Source: Acetobacter fallax (GTDB lineage Bacteria; Pseudomonadota; Alphaproteobacteria; Acetobacterales; Acetobacteraceae). From it: a stretch of DNA of 64,000 bases. The notes below the pieces were generated by a model. That model ran no database searches. It saw only the letters and a program-made list of their open reading frames with translations, and was not told where the DNA came from. Where the stretch lies: the NCBI RefSeq assembly GCF_011516735.1, contig NZ_WOSX01000015.1, positions 18,531 to 82,530 of the forward strand, read 5' to 3'. The translations under genes and the position numbers were made by a program. Of this stretch, positions 8,425 through 17,461 are shown piece by piece (within the stretch, counting starts at the first letter, position 1; each line of letters opens with the position of its first letter).

Positions 8425-9732
8425 TCAGACGCCGCGGACGACGATGCTGGCGTTGGTGCCACCGAAGCCGAAGCTGTTGGACAGCGCGACATTGACGTTA
8501 CGCTGCTGCGCGTGATGCGCGACACGGTCGATGGCGCTCTCTCGCGACGGGTTATCGAGATTGAGCGTCGGCGGAACGACGTTATCGCGAATCGCGAGCA
8601 GCGAGAACATGGCTTCCACGGCACCAGCCGCACCGAGCAGATGCCCGATTGCCGATTTGGTGGAGGACATGGCGAGCTTACCGGCATCTTCACCGAACAG
8701 ACGCTCCACGGCCACAAGCTCAAGATCATCGGCCATGGTCGAGGTGCCATGAGCGTTGACGTAACCGACCTCGGCAGGGGTCACACCCGCGCTTCTCAGC
8801 GCGGAATTCATGGCACGATAAGCGCCTTCGTGACCTTCGGCGGGCGCGGTGATGTGATGGGCATCACCGGACATGCCGTAACCGACGATTTCGCCATAGA
8901 TTCTGGCACCACGGGCTTTGGCGTGCTCGTATTCCTCAAGCACGACGATGCCGGCGCCTTCGCCCATCACGAAGCCGTCGCGATCACGGTCCCACGGACG
9001 TGAGGCCTTTTGCGGGGTTTCGTTGAAGGAGGTGGAGAGCGCACGGGCTGAGCAGAACCCGGCGATGCCGAGCTTGCAGACAGTGGCTTCCGCACCACCT
9101 GCGACCATGACATCGGCATCGCCGAACATGATGAGGCGGGCGGCGTCACCAATCGCATGCACGCCGGTAGCGCAGGCCGTCACCGCTGAATGATTGGGGC
9201 CTTTGAAACCGTAACGGATCGAGACATTGCCCGATACGAGATTGGTCAGGGCCGACGGGATGAAAAAGGGCGACAGGCGCTTGGCCCGGCCCTCATACAC
9301 CGTTATGGATGCCTCATAGATGGTCTGGAGACCACCGATACCGGAACCGATCATCACGCCGGTGGCGCAGCGATCTTCTTCCGATTCGGGCTTCCACCCG
9401 GAGTCCTCGACGGCCTCTGCGGCCGCGATCATTCCGAGATGGATGAAGCGGTCCATCTTCTTCTGGTCTTTGACGGGGATCCAGTCGGAAACAGTGAGCT
9501 TCCCTTCGGCCGTCGGGCCTTCGGGCACTTCACCTGCGACATGCGCTGCAAGCTCGCTCGGATCGAACGAATGAATGCGGTCAATACCGCTCTCACCCGC
9601 GATGAGACGCTTCCAGACATGCTCGGTTCCGAGCCCGAGCGGGGTCACCATACCCATGCCGGTGACGACAACGCGTCTCCGGCCCAAATCCGATCCAGCC
9701 GACTGCAGCAAGCTAGCCCGCTCCCTGTTCAC
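8425..9732 (-). CDS. fabF: FabF, beta-ketoacyl-ACP synthase II
   Basis: A 435-residue condensing enzyme that elongates acyl-ACP with malonyl-ACP. The thiolase-fold catalytic triad is present: Cys in VTACATGVHAIGDA, His in NAHGTST and His in SAIGHLLGAAGAVEA, followed by the glycine-rich NSFGFGGTNAS. The start codon is GTG. A roughly 20-residue leader precedes the usual RVVVTGMG start of the family, which hints that a shorter start might be used, but no good alternative ATG exists. It sits 54 bases downstream of acpP. Confidence 0.95.
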   Translation of the reverse strand: MNRERASLLQSAGSDLGRRRVVVTGMGMVTPLGLGTEHVWKRLIAGESGIDRIHSFDPSELAAHVAGEVPEGPTAEGKLTVSDWIPVKDQKKMDRFIHLGMIAAAEAVEDSGWKPESEEDRCATGVMIGSGIGGLQTIYEASITVYEGRAKRLSPFFIPSALTNLVSGNVSIRYGFKGPNHSAVTACATGVHAIGDAARLIMFGDADVMVAGGAEATVCKLGIAGFCSARALSTSFNETPQKASRPWDRDRDGFVMGEGAGIVVLEEYEHAKARGARIYGEIVGYGMSGDAHHITAPAEGHEGAYRAMNSALRSAGVTPAEVGYVNAHGTSTMADDLELVAVERLFGEDAGKLAMSSTKSAIGHLLGAAGAVEAMFSLLAIRDNVVPPTLNLDNPSRESAIDRVAHHAQQRNVNVALSNSFGFGGTNASIVVRGV

Positions 9733-9786
9733 GCGTTAACCGGGGCCCACGATAAACCCTGGACCCTCTATACAGAATGGACCGCC

Positions 9787-10026
9787 TCAGGCGGCTTTCT
9801 GTGCCTCGATGTAGTCGATGGCGTCCTTGACTGTGGCGATTTTCTCGGCCGCATCCTCAGGGATCTCAACATTGAACGCTTCTTCAAACGCCATCACCAG
9901 CTCGACGGTGTCGAGGCTGTCGGCGCCCAGATCGTCGATGAACGACGCTTCCGGCGTAACCTTACTTTCTTCGACGCCGAGGTGTTCGACAACGATTTTC
10001 TTAACCTTGTCAGCGATTTCGCTCAT
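9787..10026 (-). CDS. acpP: Acyl carrier protein
   Basis: A 79-residue acidic protein with the phosphopantetheine attachment motif DSL at Ser37 ([11 protein letters not shown]). It carries the growing acyl chain in fatty acid synthesis. It lies between fabG (449 bases upstream) and fabF (54 bases downstream). The long gap to fabG suggests acpP may also have its own promoter, as acpP often does. Confidence 0.97.
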   Translation of the reverse strand: MSEIADKVKKIVVEHLGVEESKVTPEASFIDDLGADSLDTVELVMAFEEAFNVEIPEDAAEKIATVKDAIDYIEAQKAA

Positions 10027-10474
10027 CTGTCTCTGCTTCCTGTATGCCCAGGGGATACGGGCGATTGGCTGGACACTCGTTCTGCCCGACTTTCAGTCAG
10101 TTCCGGGGTGCCTGGCGTGGCAACCCATGTGTGCCCAACGAGGCTGCCGGGGCGCTTAGCACGGTTTTCTTACCGTCGCCAAGACGATACACAAAACCGT
10201 TGGCGCTTCGTCATCGGAGTGGCGCCGGAAACACAGCGCCGATCCTGCCATGCAACAGTCCCGCGCAGCAGTCCGGATTACCGGGCACCACCCGCTGCCG
10301 AACGGGCCTGAGCCCTGATGGAGCCCGGATTTGTGCGGCTCCGGAGACACTGTTTCAGAGATTTTCCGGCGGAGTAAAAGCCCCCGGAGAGCCGCGTCCG
10401 ACGCGCATCTTCAGGCATAAAAACACTGAAAACGCCCGCCGGATCATCACCGGAGAAAATTCTGAGGCAGCCTC
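10027..10474. other. 448-base fabG-acpP intergenic region
   Basis: No gene with credible coding character was seen on either strand. The part nearest acpP presumably contains its promoter and leader. The interval is unusually long for an operon of fab genes. I saw no terminator with a clear T-run on the minus strand. Confidence 0.5.
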
Positions 10475-11218
10475 TCAGATCATCGCCATGCCGCCATTGA
10501 CGTGAAGAGTGCTGCCCGTGACCCAGCCGGCTTCATCCGACGCGAGATAGAGCACGGCGGAAGCCACATCGTCCGGCGTGCCCATGCGGCCAAGCGGGAT
10601 AGCACCGACCAGCTTTTCTTTCTGGGCCTCCGGGAGAACATCAGTCATCGGCGTGGCGATGAAGCCAGGCGCCACGACATTCAGGGTCACGCCACGCGGA
10701 CCGGCTTCCTGGGCCAGGGATTTTGTCATGCCCGCGAGACCGGCCTTGGCGGCGGTGTAGTTGGCCTGGCCGGCGTTTCCGGTGGACCCGACGACGGAGG
10801 CGATGTTGATGATCCGCCCCGCCCGGCGACGAAGCATCCCCTTCAGAGCGGCGCGACAAAGGCGAAACGGCGAGGACAGGTCAACGTCGATGACCTTGTT
10901 CCAGTCCTCATCCTTCATGCGGATGGCGAGCATGTCCCGCGTGAGTCCGGCATTGTTGACGAGGATGTCGAGCGGCGCGCCAGCGGCTTCCTCGGCACGG
11001 GCGACAAGCTGGTCGGCGGCGGCGGGATCGGAAAGATCGGCTGTGACGGCATGCACACGCTCATTACCGAGTTCGGCGGCGAGCTCGGCAAGAACGGATT
11101 CGCGTGTGCCGGAGATGACGACGGTAGCGCCCTGTTTGTGGAGCTGGCGGGCGATGGCGGCGCCAATACCACCGGAGGCACCGGTGACGAGGGCGACTTT
11201 GGACGTGAGGCTGAACAT
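10475..11218 (-). CDS. fabG: FabG, 3-oxoacyl-ACP reductase
   Basis: A 247-residue short-chain dehydrogenase with the NADP motif GASGGIG (residues 13-19), NNAG, and the catalytic Ser-Tyr-Lys in ASVVGSTGNAGQANYTAAKAG. It reduces 3-oxoacyl-ACP in each elongation round. The assignment as the primary FabG rather than a generic SDR rests on its position between fabD (55 bases upstream) and acpP. Confidence 0.95.
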   Translation of the reverse strand: MFSLTSKVALVTGASGGIGAAIARQLHKQGATVVISGTRESVLAELAAELGNERVHAVTADLSDPAAADQLVARAEEAAGAPLDILVNNAGLTRDMLAIRMKDEDWNKVIDVDLSSPFRLCRAALKGMLRRRAGRIINIASVVGSTGNAGQANYTAAKAGLAGMTKSLAQEAGPRGVTLNVVAPGFIATPMTDVLPEAQKEKLVGAIPLGRMGTPDDVASAVLYLASDEAGWVTGSTLHVNGGMAMI

Positions 11219-11273
11219 GCGGTCTTATTGCATCCTGTCAGGTTTGAGCGTTTGGCGGGGTTCAGAGACTGTT

Positions 11274-12245
11274 TCAGAGGCTTTGCAGGAAAGCCTCAAT
11301 ATCCGTGGCCGTCCCGACTGACTGGCCTTTTGCATCCGGTGCGATGCGGCGGATCAGTCCGGTCAGCACCTTGCCCGCGCCGAGTTCGACGAAACTGTCG
11401 ATCCCCATGGCCGTCATCGCCTCGACGCTCTCGCGCCAGCGCACCGTGCCACAGACCTGGCGGACAAGGAGATCACGGATCATGTCCGGAGAGGTGACTT
11501 TCTCCGCCGTGACATTGGCGATGATCGGCACGATGGGAGCTTTGACAGCAGCTCCGCCCAGCGCCTCGGCCATTTCGTCGGCGGCCGGGCGCATCAGGGA
11601 ACAGTGGAACGGCGCGGAAACCGGGAGTTTCACGGCGCGTTTGACACCCATCTCTTTCGCAATGACGATGGCGCGGTCGATAGCGCCGATCTGACCGGAA
11701 ACGACGATCTGACCGCCGCCGTTATCGTTGGCAAGTTCGATGATCTCGTGCCGGTCCGGCTCTCCCTCGACCGTCACGACGGCGGCGGCTTCGCAGATTT
11801 CGCGGGCTTTTTCAGGATCAACACCAATCAGAGCGGCCATACCACCCTCTCCTGCCGGAACGGCGCGCTGCATGGCATGACCACGGAGACGGAGGAGTTT
11901 CGCGGTCTCGGCAATGCCAAAGCTGCGGGCTGCCGCAAGAGCGGAGTATTCGCCAAGCGAGTGGCCAGCCATGAGAGTCGCTTTTTCAGCGAAATCAATG
12001 CCCCCTTCCCGCTCCAGCACGCGCACGACCGCGAGCGAGACGGCCATCAGCGCCGGTTGTGCATTTTCCGTGCTGGTCAGGGTCTCGGCAGGGCCCTCAA
12101 ACATAATCTTCGAGAGATGCTCGCCAAGCGCGTCATCAACTTCCTGAAAAACCTCGCGGGCCGCAGGAAAAGCGTTGGCAAGATCCTGGCCCATACCGGG
12201 AAACTGGCTTCCCTGACCCGGGAAAACAAAGGCGTAAACAGGCAT
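11274..12245 (-). CDS. fabD: FabD, malonyl-CoA:ACP transacylase
   Basis: A 323-residue transacylase loading malonate onto ACP. The nucleophile motif GHSLGEYSALAAA and the second catalytic residue in APFHCSLM are visible, as is the N-terminal VFPGQGSQ. It is the first gene of fabD-fabG-acpP-fabF here; the 271 bases upstream (12246-12516) hold no gene and must carry the operon promoter. Confidence 0.96.
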   Translation of the reverse strand: MPVYAFVFPGQGSQFPGMGQDLANAFPAAREVFQEVDDALGEHLSKIMFEGPAETLTSTENAQPALMAVSLAVVRVLEREGGIDFAEKATLMAGHSLGEYSALAAARSFGIAETAKLLRLRGHAMQRAVPAGEGGMAALIGVDPEKAREICEAAAVVTVEGEPDRHEIIELANDNGGGQIVVSGQIGAIDRAIVIAKEMGVKRAVKLPVSAPFHCSLMRPAADEMAEALGGAAVKAPIVPIIANVTAEKVTSPDMIRDLLVRQVCGTVRWRESVEAMTAMGIDSFVELGAGKVLTGLIRRIAPDAKGQSVGTATDIEAFLQSL

Positions 12246-12516
12246 GGGTCTCTCCTGAGCAGTCTGGCCTCCTCTGTCCCGCTACGGGGAGAAAAAGCCG
12301 CCGCATCTGTCTGGCGAGCCGGATGCCTCACGGAGAGGCGCGGCTGCGGGTCATAGGACATGATACCGCCGGAATCCTGCCTCGCGGAGCGCGGCCGGGG
12401 CGGTTCTTTCGCGGGTGATGAAAGAAAATCCCGGCGGAATGTCAATGCTGGCGAAGGACCAGGTGGGACAGACGGCGTGCGTCGGGCCGGTTTATTCAGC
12501 CAGACTCCGGGCGACG

Positions 12517-13032
12517 CTATCGTTTCGGGTGACGAAGACGCCAGAGCAGCACGAGAAACACATCCCAGACCGTCGCCGGGACTTCCCGCAGCCATTGCCA
12601 GAGGAGAGCGCCGACCGGCAGGCCGGTGCCGGCGGGAGACGGGATTGTCACCACGGACCAGCCCATGGCGCGCATCATCGCGACGCAGCGCATCATATGG
12701 AAGTCACTGGTCGCAACGCCGACCGGGCCTGCGTAGCCCCGCGCGCGAAGGATCTTTGTGCAGATGATGACAGAATCGCAGGTATCGGACGCCACCGGCT
12801 CCGCGAGAATGGCGTCGCCGGGAACGCCGGCATCACGCAGAAGAGCCGCCATGACGTCAGCTTCAGTGCGGCCAGCCCGGGGGACGCCGCCAGTCGGGAT
12901 GTAGAGCGGTCTGGTCGTGGCATGCTGGCCGAAGCGCAGCGCAGCGGCCACACGCCTCACAAGGATGGCGCCGGCGGTGCCATCCTCTTTCAGGGCCGCG
13001 CCAAAGATAATGACGGGAAAAGGCTGGCTCAC
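12517..13032 (-). CDS. YdcF/SanA-type DUF218 protein
   Basis: A 171-residue protein with the DUF218 pattern: IIFGAALKEDG at the N-terminus, YIPTGGVPRAGRTEADVM, DTCDSVIICTKIL and VATSDFHMMRCV. DUF218 proteins are linked to envelope functions, but their biochemistry is not settled. The start is GTG, overlapping the stop of the preceding gene by 4 bases (GTGA), so translation is coupled to the 100-residue protein. A hydrophobic stretch near the C-terminus (VWDVFLVLLW) could touch the membrane. Confidence 0.8.
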   Translation of the reverse strand: MSQPFPVIIFGAALKEDGTAGAILVRRVAAALRFGQHATTRPLYIPTGGVPRAGRTEADVMAALLRDAGVPGDAILAEPVASDTCDSVIICTKILRARGYAGPVGVATSDFHMMRCVAMMRAMGWSVVTIPSPAGTGLPVGALLWQWLREVPATVWDVFLVLLWRLRHPKR

Positions 13033-13331
13033 GCTCCCGCCGAAGTAAACCGGAGCAGCCCCGCAGAAGCCAGCGCCTGAACCGTGTCCCGCCAGACCGC
13101 ATCGAACTGCGCTGCATCCACGCCCCGGGTTTCGAGCCTGAAAGCGAGGTCTGCGACGGTGTTTGTACCGTCGATCAGTGGAAAGATGCCACGCGCCTGG
13201 GGCGGGAGCTGGATGATCCGGCCATCCTGCAACGGAAGCTGGTGGGTTGCAGTCATGGCCATGGCCAGCGCAATGCCGGTGGTGCCGCTGAGATGGGGAA
13301 TTGTGGCCGGGTTCAGCGGGTCAGAGGACAT
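13029..13331 (-). CDS. Small protein with PqqD-like/winged-helix character
   Basis: A 100-residue protein of no certain family. The region HQLPLQDGRIIQLPPQARGI followed by LIDGTNTVADLAFRLE and ALASAGLLRF has the order seen in PqqD-like peptide-binding domains and in regulatory tails of some methyltransferases: a short beta segment, a DG-T turn and two helices. It stands 28 bases after the OpuAC-like gene and overlaps the YdcF-like gene, so the three probably form one transcript. The fold suggestion is inference; a coding gene is well supported by the coupled arrangement. Confidence 0.6.
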   Translation of the reverse strand: MSSDPLNPATIPHLSGTTGIALAMAMTATHQLPLQDGRIIQLPPQARGIFPLIDGTNTVADLAFRLETRGVDAAQFDAVWRDTVQALASAGLLRFTSAGA

Positions 13332-13359
13332 CGTTACACCTCGCTCCTCTCAGCAGACC

Positions 13360-14115
13360 TCAGCGCGGCAGAAGCTTGCCACGCTGCCAGGCTTCAGCGG
13401 CATCATCGGCGGTCATGCCTTCGTTACGGATGGCATCATCGAGAGCGCTGACAACCTTATTGCCAAGGGTGAGCTCATCGAGTTCATCGAGCATGTCGGT
13501 ATCGGTCTGCTCGCGGGTGGCTTTATTGAACAGCAGGCGGGCGGTGAGCTCCTTTCCGGCGGCGCCCTGCGGATCAGCGAGCGGACGGAGCGGCACCCTG
13601 TGGATCAGGTAATTCGGCGTAAAAAGTGGCGCGATAACGGGTTCGCCGGCTTCAATGGCCGCTGCGATGGACGCATAAGCTTCGTCGTCCGGCTGTGATT
13701 CGATGGTGAATCCGGCTTCGGTCAGCCGGTAGCCGGCGACCATCTGGCGCACGCGCGGAACAAGAGATTCCGGGGTCAGAAGATGGCGGGCAGCATCGGA
13801 ACCGGCAAGATCCGCCATGGACTGCAGGCCGGCCAGCGGGCTGTCCGGACGGTCGGCGACAAAGAAGCCGAAGGTCGGACGGTAAAGATTGCCTATCGGC
13901 TCGACGGCGGGAGAGACGAAGATACTGTCTTCCGCCGGGTGCCAGACCGTGGCGAACAGGTCGATTTCGCCGTTGGCCAGCATTGCGGCAAGGGCCTCGT
14001 CTGATCCGGCAATGTAATCCGGCTCGATTTCATACGCTTCCAGAACGCGCGCCACAGCAGCCGCTACGGCAGCGTGCAGTGGTGTGTTCCTGTAGGCGAG
14101 AGTCAGCGTTGTCAT
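13360..14115 (-). CDS. OpuAC-type substrate-binding domain protein without signal peptide
   Basis: A 251-residue protein beginning MTTLTLAYRNTPLHAAV at an ATG with AAGGGGAC about 10 bases upstream. It resembles the glycine betaine/choline binding domain of ABC importers (GEIDLFATVWHP, IGNLYRPTFGFFVAD, LFTPNYLIHRVPLRPLADP). No signal peptide or lipobox precedes the mature-like start, and no permease or ATPase gene is adjacent, so it may bind its ligand in the cytoplasm or be an orphan. First gene of a three-gene unit with the small protein and the YdcF-like protein. Confidence 0.72.
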   Translation of the reverse strand: MTTLTLAYRNTPLHAAVAAAVARVLEAYEIEPDYIAGSDEALAAMLANGEIDLFATVWHPAEDSIFVSPAVEPIGNLYRPTFGFFVADRPDSPLAGLQSMADLAGSDAARHLLTPESLVPRVRQMVAGYRLTEAGFTIESQPDDEAYASIAAAIEAGEPVIAPLFTPNYLIHRVPLRPLADPQGAAGKELTARLLFNKATREQTDTDMLDELDELTLGNKVVSALDDAIRNEGMTADDAAEAWQRGKLLPR

Positions 14116-14185
14116 CGAGAAACGTCCCCTTGTCGCGCCTGCCGCCTCGTACTGAGGCGACAGACGGCTTTTCAAAGATGCACCG

Positions 14186-16300
14186 TTACCAGATTTTTAC
14201 GCGTGCGTCCGGTGCAAGGTAGAGAGTCTGGCCCGGAACGACGTTCCAGGCTTTATACCAGGCATCGATATTGTGCATGGGCAGGTTGACCCGAGCCGTC
14301 GGCGCGGAGTGCGGGTCGATGGTGGCGAGCTGGCGCGCACGGTCTTCGCGCACTTTCATGCGCCAGACCTGTGCCCAGCCCAGGAACACACGCTGGTCGC
14401 CCGTCATGCCGTCACGGGTTCCGGCCGGCTTACCGCCGAGCGAGGCACGATACGCATCCAGCGCGAGAGTGAGGCCACCGAGATCGGCGATGTTCTCGCC
14501 CATGGTCAGTTTACCGTTCAGATGCACTCCCGGCAGAACCTGGAAAGCATCATACTGGGCGGCAAAGCGGGCACCGAGTTTTTCGAAGCGGGCGGCATCC
14601 TCTTTGGTCCACCAGTCGCTGAGGCGACCGTGTTCGTCGAATTTGCGGCCTTCATCGTCAAAGCCGTGGGTCATTTCGTGACCGATGACCCCGCCGATGG
14701 CGCCGTAATTGACAGCCGTATCAGCATTCGGATCAAAGAATGGCGGCTGCAGGATGGAGGCCGGGAAGACGACTTCGTTGAAGACCGGATTGTTGTAGGC
14801 GTTGACGGTCTGCGGCGTCATATCCCATTCGTCACGATCGACAGGCTTGCCGAGATGACCAAGCCAGTAGGTCCATTCAAAGGCGCCGGCGCGGGCAGCG
14901 TTGCCGTAGGCGTCACCCGGACGGATGGAAAGACCGTCATAGGTGCGCCATTTTTTCGGGTAGCCAATCTGAATCTCGAAATGATCGAGCTTCGCAACCG
15001 CGCGCTGCTTCGTGGCGGGTGACATCCAGCTGTTGTTCTGCAGACGGATGCGGAACGCGGCTTTGAGCTGCTTCGTCAGCGCGTCCATCTTCGCCTTGCT
15101 CTCAGGCGGAAAATACCGATCGACGTAGATTTTTCCGATGGACCAGCCCATTGCGTCCTCGGTCATATCCGCGCCGCGTTTCCAGCGAACGGCGAGTTGC
15201 GGCTGGCCGGCAAGAGTTTTACGGTTGAAGTCGTAGGACGCGTTCACGAAGGACGAAGACAGGCAGTTCGCCGCATTGTTCGCAAGGTGGAAAGCAAGCC
15301 AGGCCTGGAGCACAGGCAGTTTCGCCGCGCCGAGAATCTTCGCCTGCCCCGTGATCGCGGAAGGCTCGCCCACAATCAGCTTCGCCGCATCGGCCTGCTC
15401 CACGCTGATCCCGGCGCCCGCGAGCCAGGCAGTCCAGTCGAAGCCCGGCGCCTGTGCCGTCAGTTCCGCCACGGAGCGGGCGTTGTAGGTTTTCTCCGGG
15501 TCGCGCATGTCGGCGCGGGCCCAGTGGACGCCGGCAACGGAGGTTTCCAGCGCGACAACATCAGCAGCGCGGGCGGCGGCATCCGGCCAGCCGACAAGGC
15601 CGAGCATCTTCGTGACATAAGCCTGATAAGCCTGCTTCTTCGCGGCGAATTGCGGTTTCAGATAATAATCACGATCGGGCATGCCGAGGCCGGACTGATC
15701 GACGTCAATCGAAAAACGTGTCGGGTCTTTCGCGTCAGGCTGGATGCCGAGCGAGAACCCTGTAGTCTGAAATGTAGTCTGGCCGGTGCCGAGAAGGTGC
15801 GCCAGGTCAGTCGGGGTTTTCACGGCGCGGATCGCGGCGAGATCGGCGGCAAGCGGCTTTGCTCCCAGCGTCTCGATAGCAGCTTCGTCCATGAATGTCG
15901 TGTAGTAAGCAGCGAGTTTTTCGTCGCTGGTCTGCGGACTGGCGGACGGGGTTTTTGCCAGACCGGTCAGAATGTCACGAACGCGCTGCTGCGAAAGTTC
16001 ACGCAGCCTGTCAAACGCGCCGTAGGAGGTGCGGTCCGCAGGGATTGTAATCGCCTGGACGGCCTTACCGTTTGCATAATCGAAGAAGTTATCACCCGGA
16101 CGAACAGCCTTGTTCTGTCCTGCGAGATCAAAGCCCCACGGCCTGATCGCAGCGTCCCCTGTGGCATCTCCTGCGGCCTGAGCGAAAGCTGCCTGTGCTG
16201 AAAGAACAGCGGCGGACGGCGCCGAGAGGCACGTGGCCAGCATCAGGCCACGCAGGGCTTTACCGCTCAGGGCGCAGTGGCGAAATTTCCGGATCAGCAT
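14186..16300 (-). CDS. M13-family (neprilysin/PepO-like) zinc metallopeptidase
   Basis: A 704-residue secreted endopeptidase. The ATG at 16300 gives a leader MLIRKFRHCALSGKALRGL followed by a hydrophobic segment and an alanine-rich cleavage region (FAQAAGD); an upstream GTG at 16351 is less likely. The zinc motif HEMTH in GGVIGHEMTHGFDDEG and the downstream GENIADLGG (third ligand Glu) are intact, as is the VNAYNNP substrate motif. The protein ends with the family's C-terminal Trp (VKIW). It likely cleaves oligopeptides in the periplasm. Confidence 0.93.
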   Translation of the reverse strand: MLIRKFRHCALSGKALRGLMLATCLSAPSAAVLSAQAAFAQAAGDATGDAAIRPWGFDLAGQNKAVRPGDNFFDYANGKAVQAITIPADRTSYGAFDRLRELSQQRVRDILTGLAKTPSASPQTSDEKLAAYYTTFMDEAAIETLGAKPLAADLAAIRAVKTPTDLAHLLGTGQTTFQTTGFSLGIQPDAKDPTRFSIDVDQSGLGMPDRDYYLKPQFAAKKQAYQAYVTKMLGLVGWPDAAARAADVVALETSVAGVHWARADMRDPEKTYNARSVAELTAQAPGFDWTAWLAGAGISVEQADAAKLIVGEPSAITGQAKILGAAKLPVLQAWLAFHLANNAANCLSSSFVNASYDFNRKTLAGQPQLAVRWKRGADMTEDAMGWSIGKIYVDRYFPPESKAKMDALTKQLKAAFRIRLQNNSWMSPATKQRAVAKLDHFEIQIGYPKKWRTYDGLSIRPGDAYGNAARAGAFEWTYWLGHLGKPVDRDEWDMTPQTVNAYNNPVFNEVVFPASILQPPFFDPNADTAVNYGAIGGVIGHEMTHGFDDEGRKFDEHGRLSDWWTKEDAARFEKLGARFAAQYDAFQVLPGVHLNGKLTMGENIADLGGLTLALDAYRASLGGKPAGTRDGMTGDQRVFLGWAQVWRMKVREDRARQLATIDPHSAPTARVNLPMHNIDAWYKAWNVVPGQTLYLAPDARVKIW

Positions 16301-16426
16301 ACGGCAGATATCCCTGACAGGACGGCGGCAGTCGGCTGATACCGCTGCCACTGTGATTATTTGTTACAGCCATGCATAAATCAGGCAGCAGTCAGGGCAA
16401 AGAGGGCCGGAACGCTTTCTTCGGGT

Positions 16427-17254
16427 TCAGGCCCCTGCGGCAGCGATTTTCGCGAAGGTTTTCCGGCGCTGCCGGATCAGAGCGTAAACAATTTTCGCGG
16501 CAATGGCGTGAACCCGGCCATGCGGGCGGAAACCGATTGTTTTCAGAACCATGCCCGTGACCCGGTCAATATGCTTCTGGCGATAGGCCTGAAGCGCACG
16601 CGACATATACCCGGCGATGCAGCGGCGGCGGTCATAGGGCACTGACGGGGGCTCGTTGGTTGTGTAGTACGCAGAGGCGAGTTCGTCATCCTCGCTTTCG
16701 GTGACGCGGCCGAGGGCGATGCGGGCGCGGGTCCATGGACCGAGCCGTTCGCGCTTCAGGTAGCGGCGCATGTGATCATAGAAGAGCTTGAAATGCCGGT
16801 ATTCGTCGGCGGCGATCTGTTTGCAGATTGCTTTCAGCAGCGGTTCGGAGGTGGCATCGGCGAGCGCTGAATAGAAGGATGACGTTCCGGTCTCGACCAT
16901 ACATCGGGCGATCAGTTCGCCGGTGCGCGAACCGCGAACAGAGGCCGTAGCGTTGAGGTCGATGTGATAGCTGGAGCGGTATCGCTCGAAGGCAGCGGGA
17001 TAGTCCCAGCCGGGATCGGCCAGCATGGCCCAGCGGCCAAGGGCGTCTCCATGCTGGACTTCCTCGATGGCCCAGTTATCGGCCGCGGCCTGAAAGTCCG
17101 CATCGTCACTGAAAACACGGTTGAGATAGACGGCATAGTCCACACCGTTCCGTTCCACGACAGCGGCAGCCTTCACGATGGCGACCACATCGCGGTCGAC
17201 GCCGGAGGGGTCGAAACTGTCCCAGTTCAGCTGATCGATGTGCCAGTGCTTCAT
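16427..17254 (-). CDS. Ferritin-like diiron protein related to acyl-ACP desaturases
   Basis: A 275-residue helical protein with two diiron motifs, EEVQHGDALGRWA near residue 64 and DEYRHFKLFYDHM near residue 150. The EExxHGD and DExRH pattern matches the soluble acyl-ACP desaturase branch of the ferritin superfamily, although the protein is shorter than plant-type desaturases (about 360). The C-terminus is basic (RQRRKTF). Substrate unknown; a fatty-acyl or lipid oxidation role is inference. It is 126 bases upstream of the M13 peptidase gene on the same strand. Confidence 0.7.
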   Translation of the reverse strand: MKHWHIDQLNWDSFDPSGVDRDVVAIVKAAAVVERNGVDYAVYLNRVFSDDADFQAAADNWAIEEVQHGDALGRWAMLADPGWDYPAAFERYRSSYHIDLNATASVRGSRTGELIARCMVETGTSSFYSALADATSEPLLKAICKQIAADEYRHFKLFYDHMRRYLKRERLGPWTRARIALGRVTESEDDELASAYYTTNEPPSVPYDRRRCIAGYMSRALQAYRQKHIDRVTGMVLKTIGFRPHGRVHAIAAKIVYALIRQRRKTFAKIAAAGA

Positions 17255-17461
17255 TCCACCCCGTCCCTGCGTTTTTCACGCTCACGCACGCCAGACAAGC
17301 GCCCGGCATGACAGTCCACCCCGACCCTTCGGTATTTCGGAAAGACGATCAGGCAAGCGCTCAGCGTGATTCTGGCTCACGCCTGCCCCCAAATACGCGT
17401 GACGTCAAGAAAAGCCGACGCGCCGGTGACCGGGCTTGATGCTGCTAACGCACGATCCTGA

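Noticed and set aside
7999..9003. Plus-strand open frame across DUF3297 and fabF
   Set aside because: Entirely antisense to fabF and the DUF3297 gene.
9190..10311. Plus-strand open frame of about 370 codons opposite fabF and acpP
   Set aside because: Most of it is antisense to fabF and acpP and shows no family resemblance.
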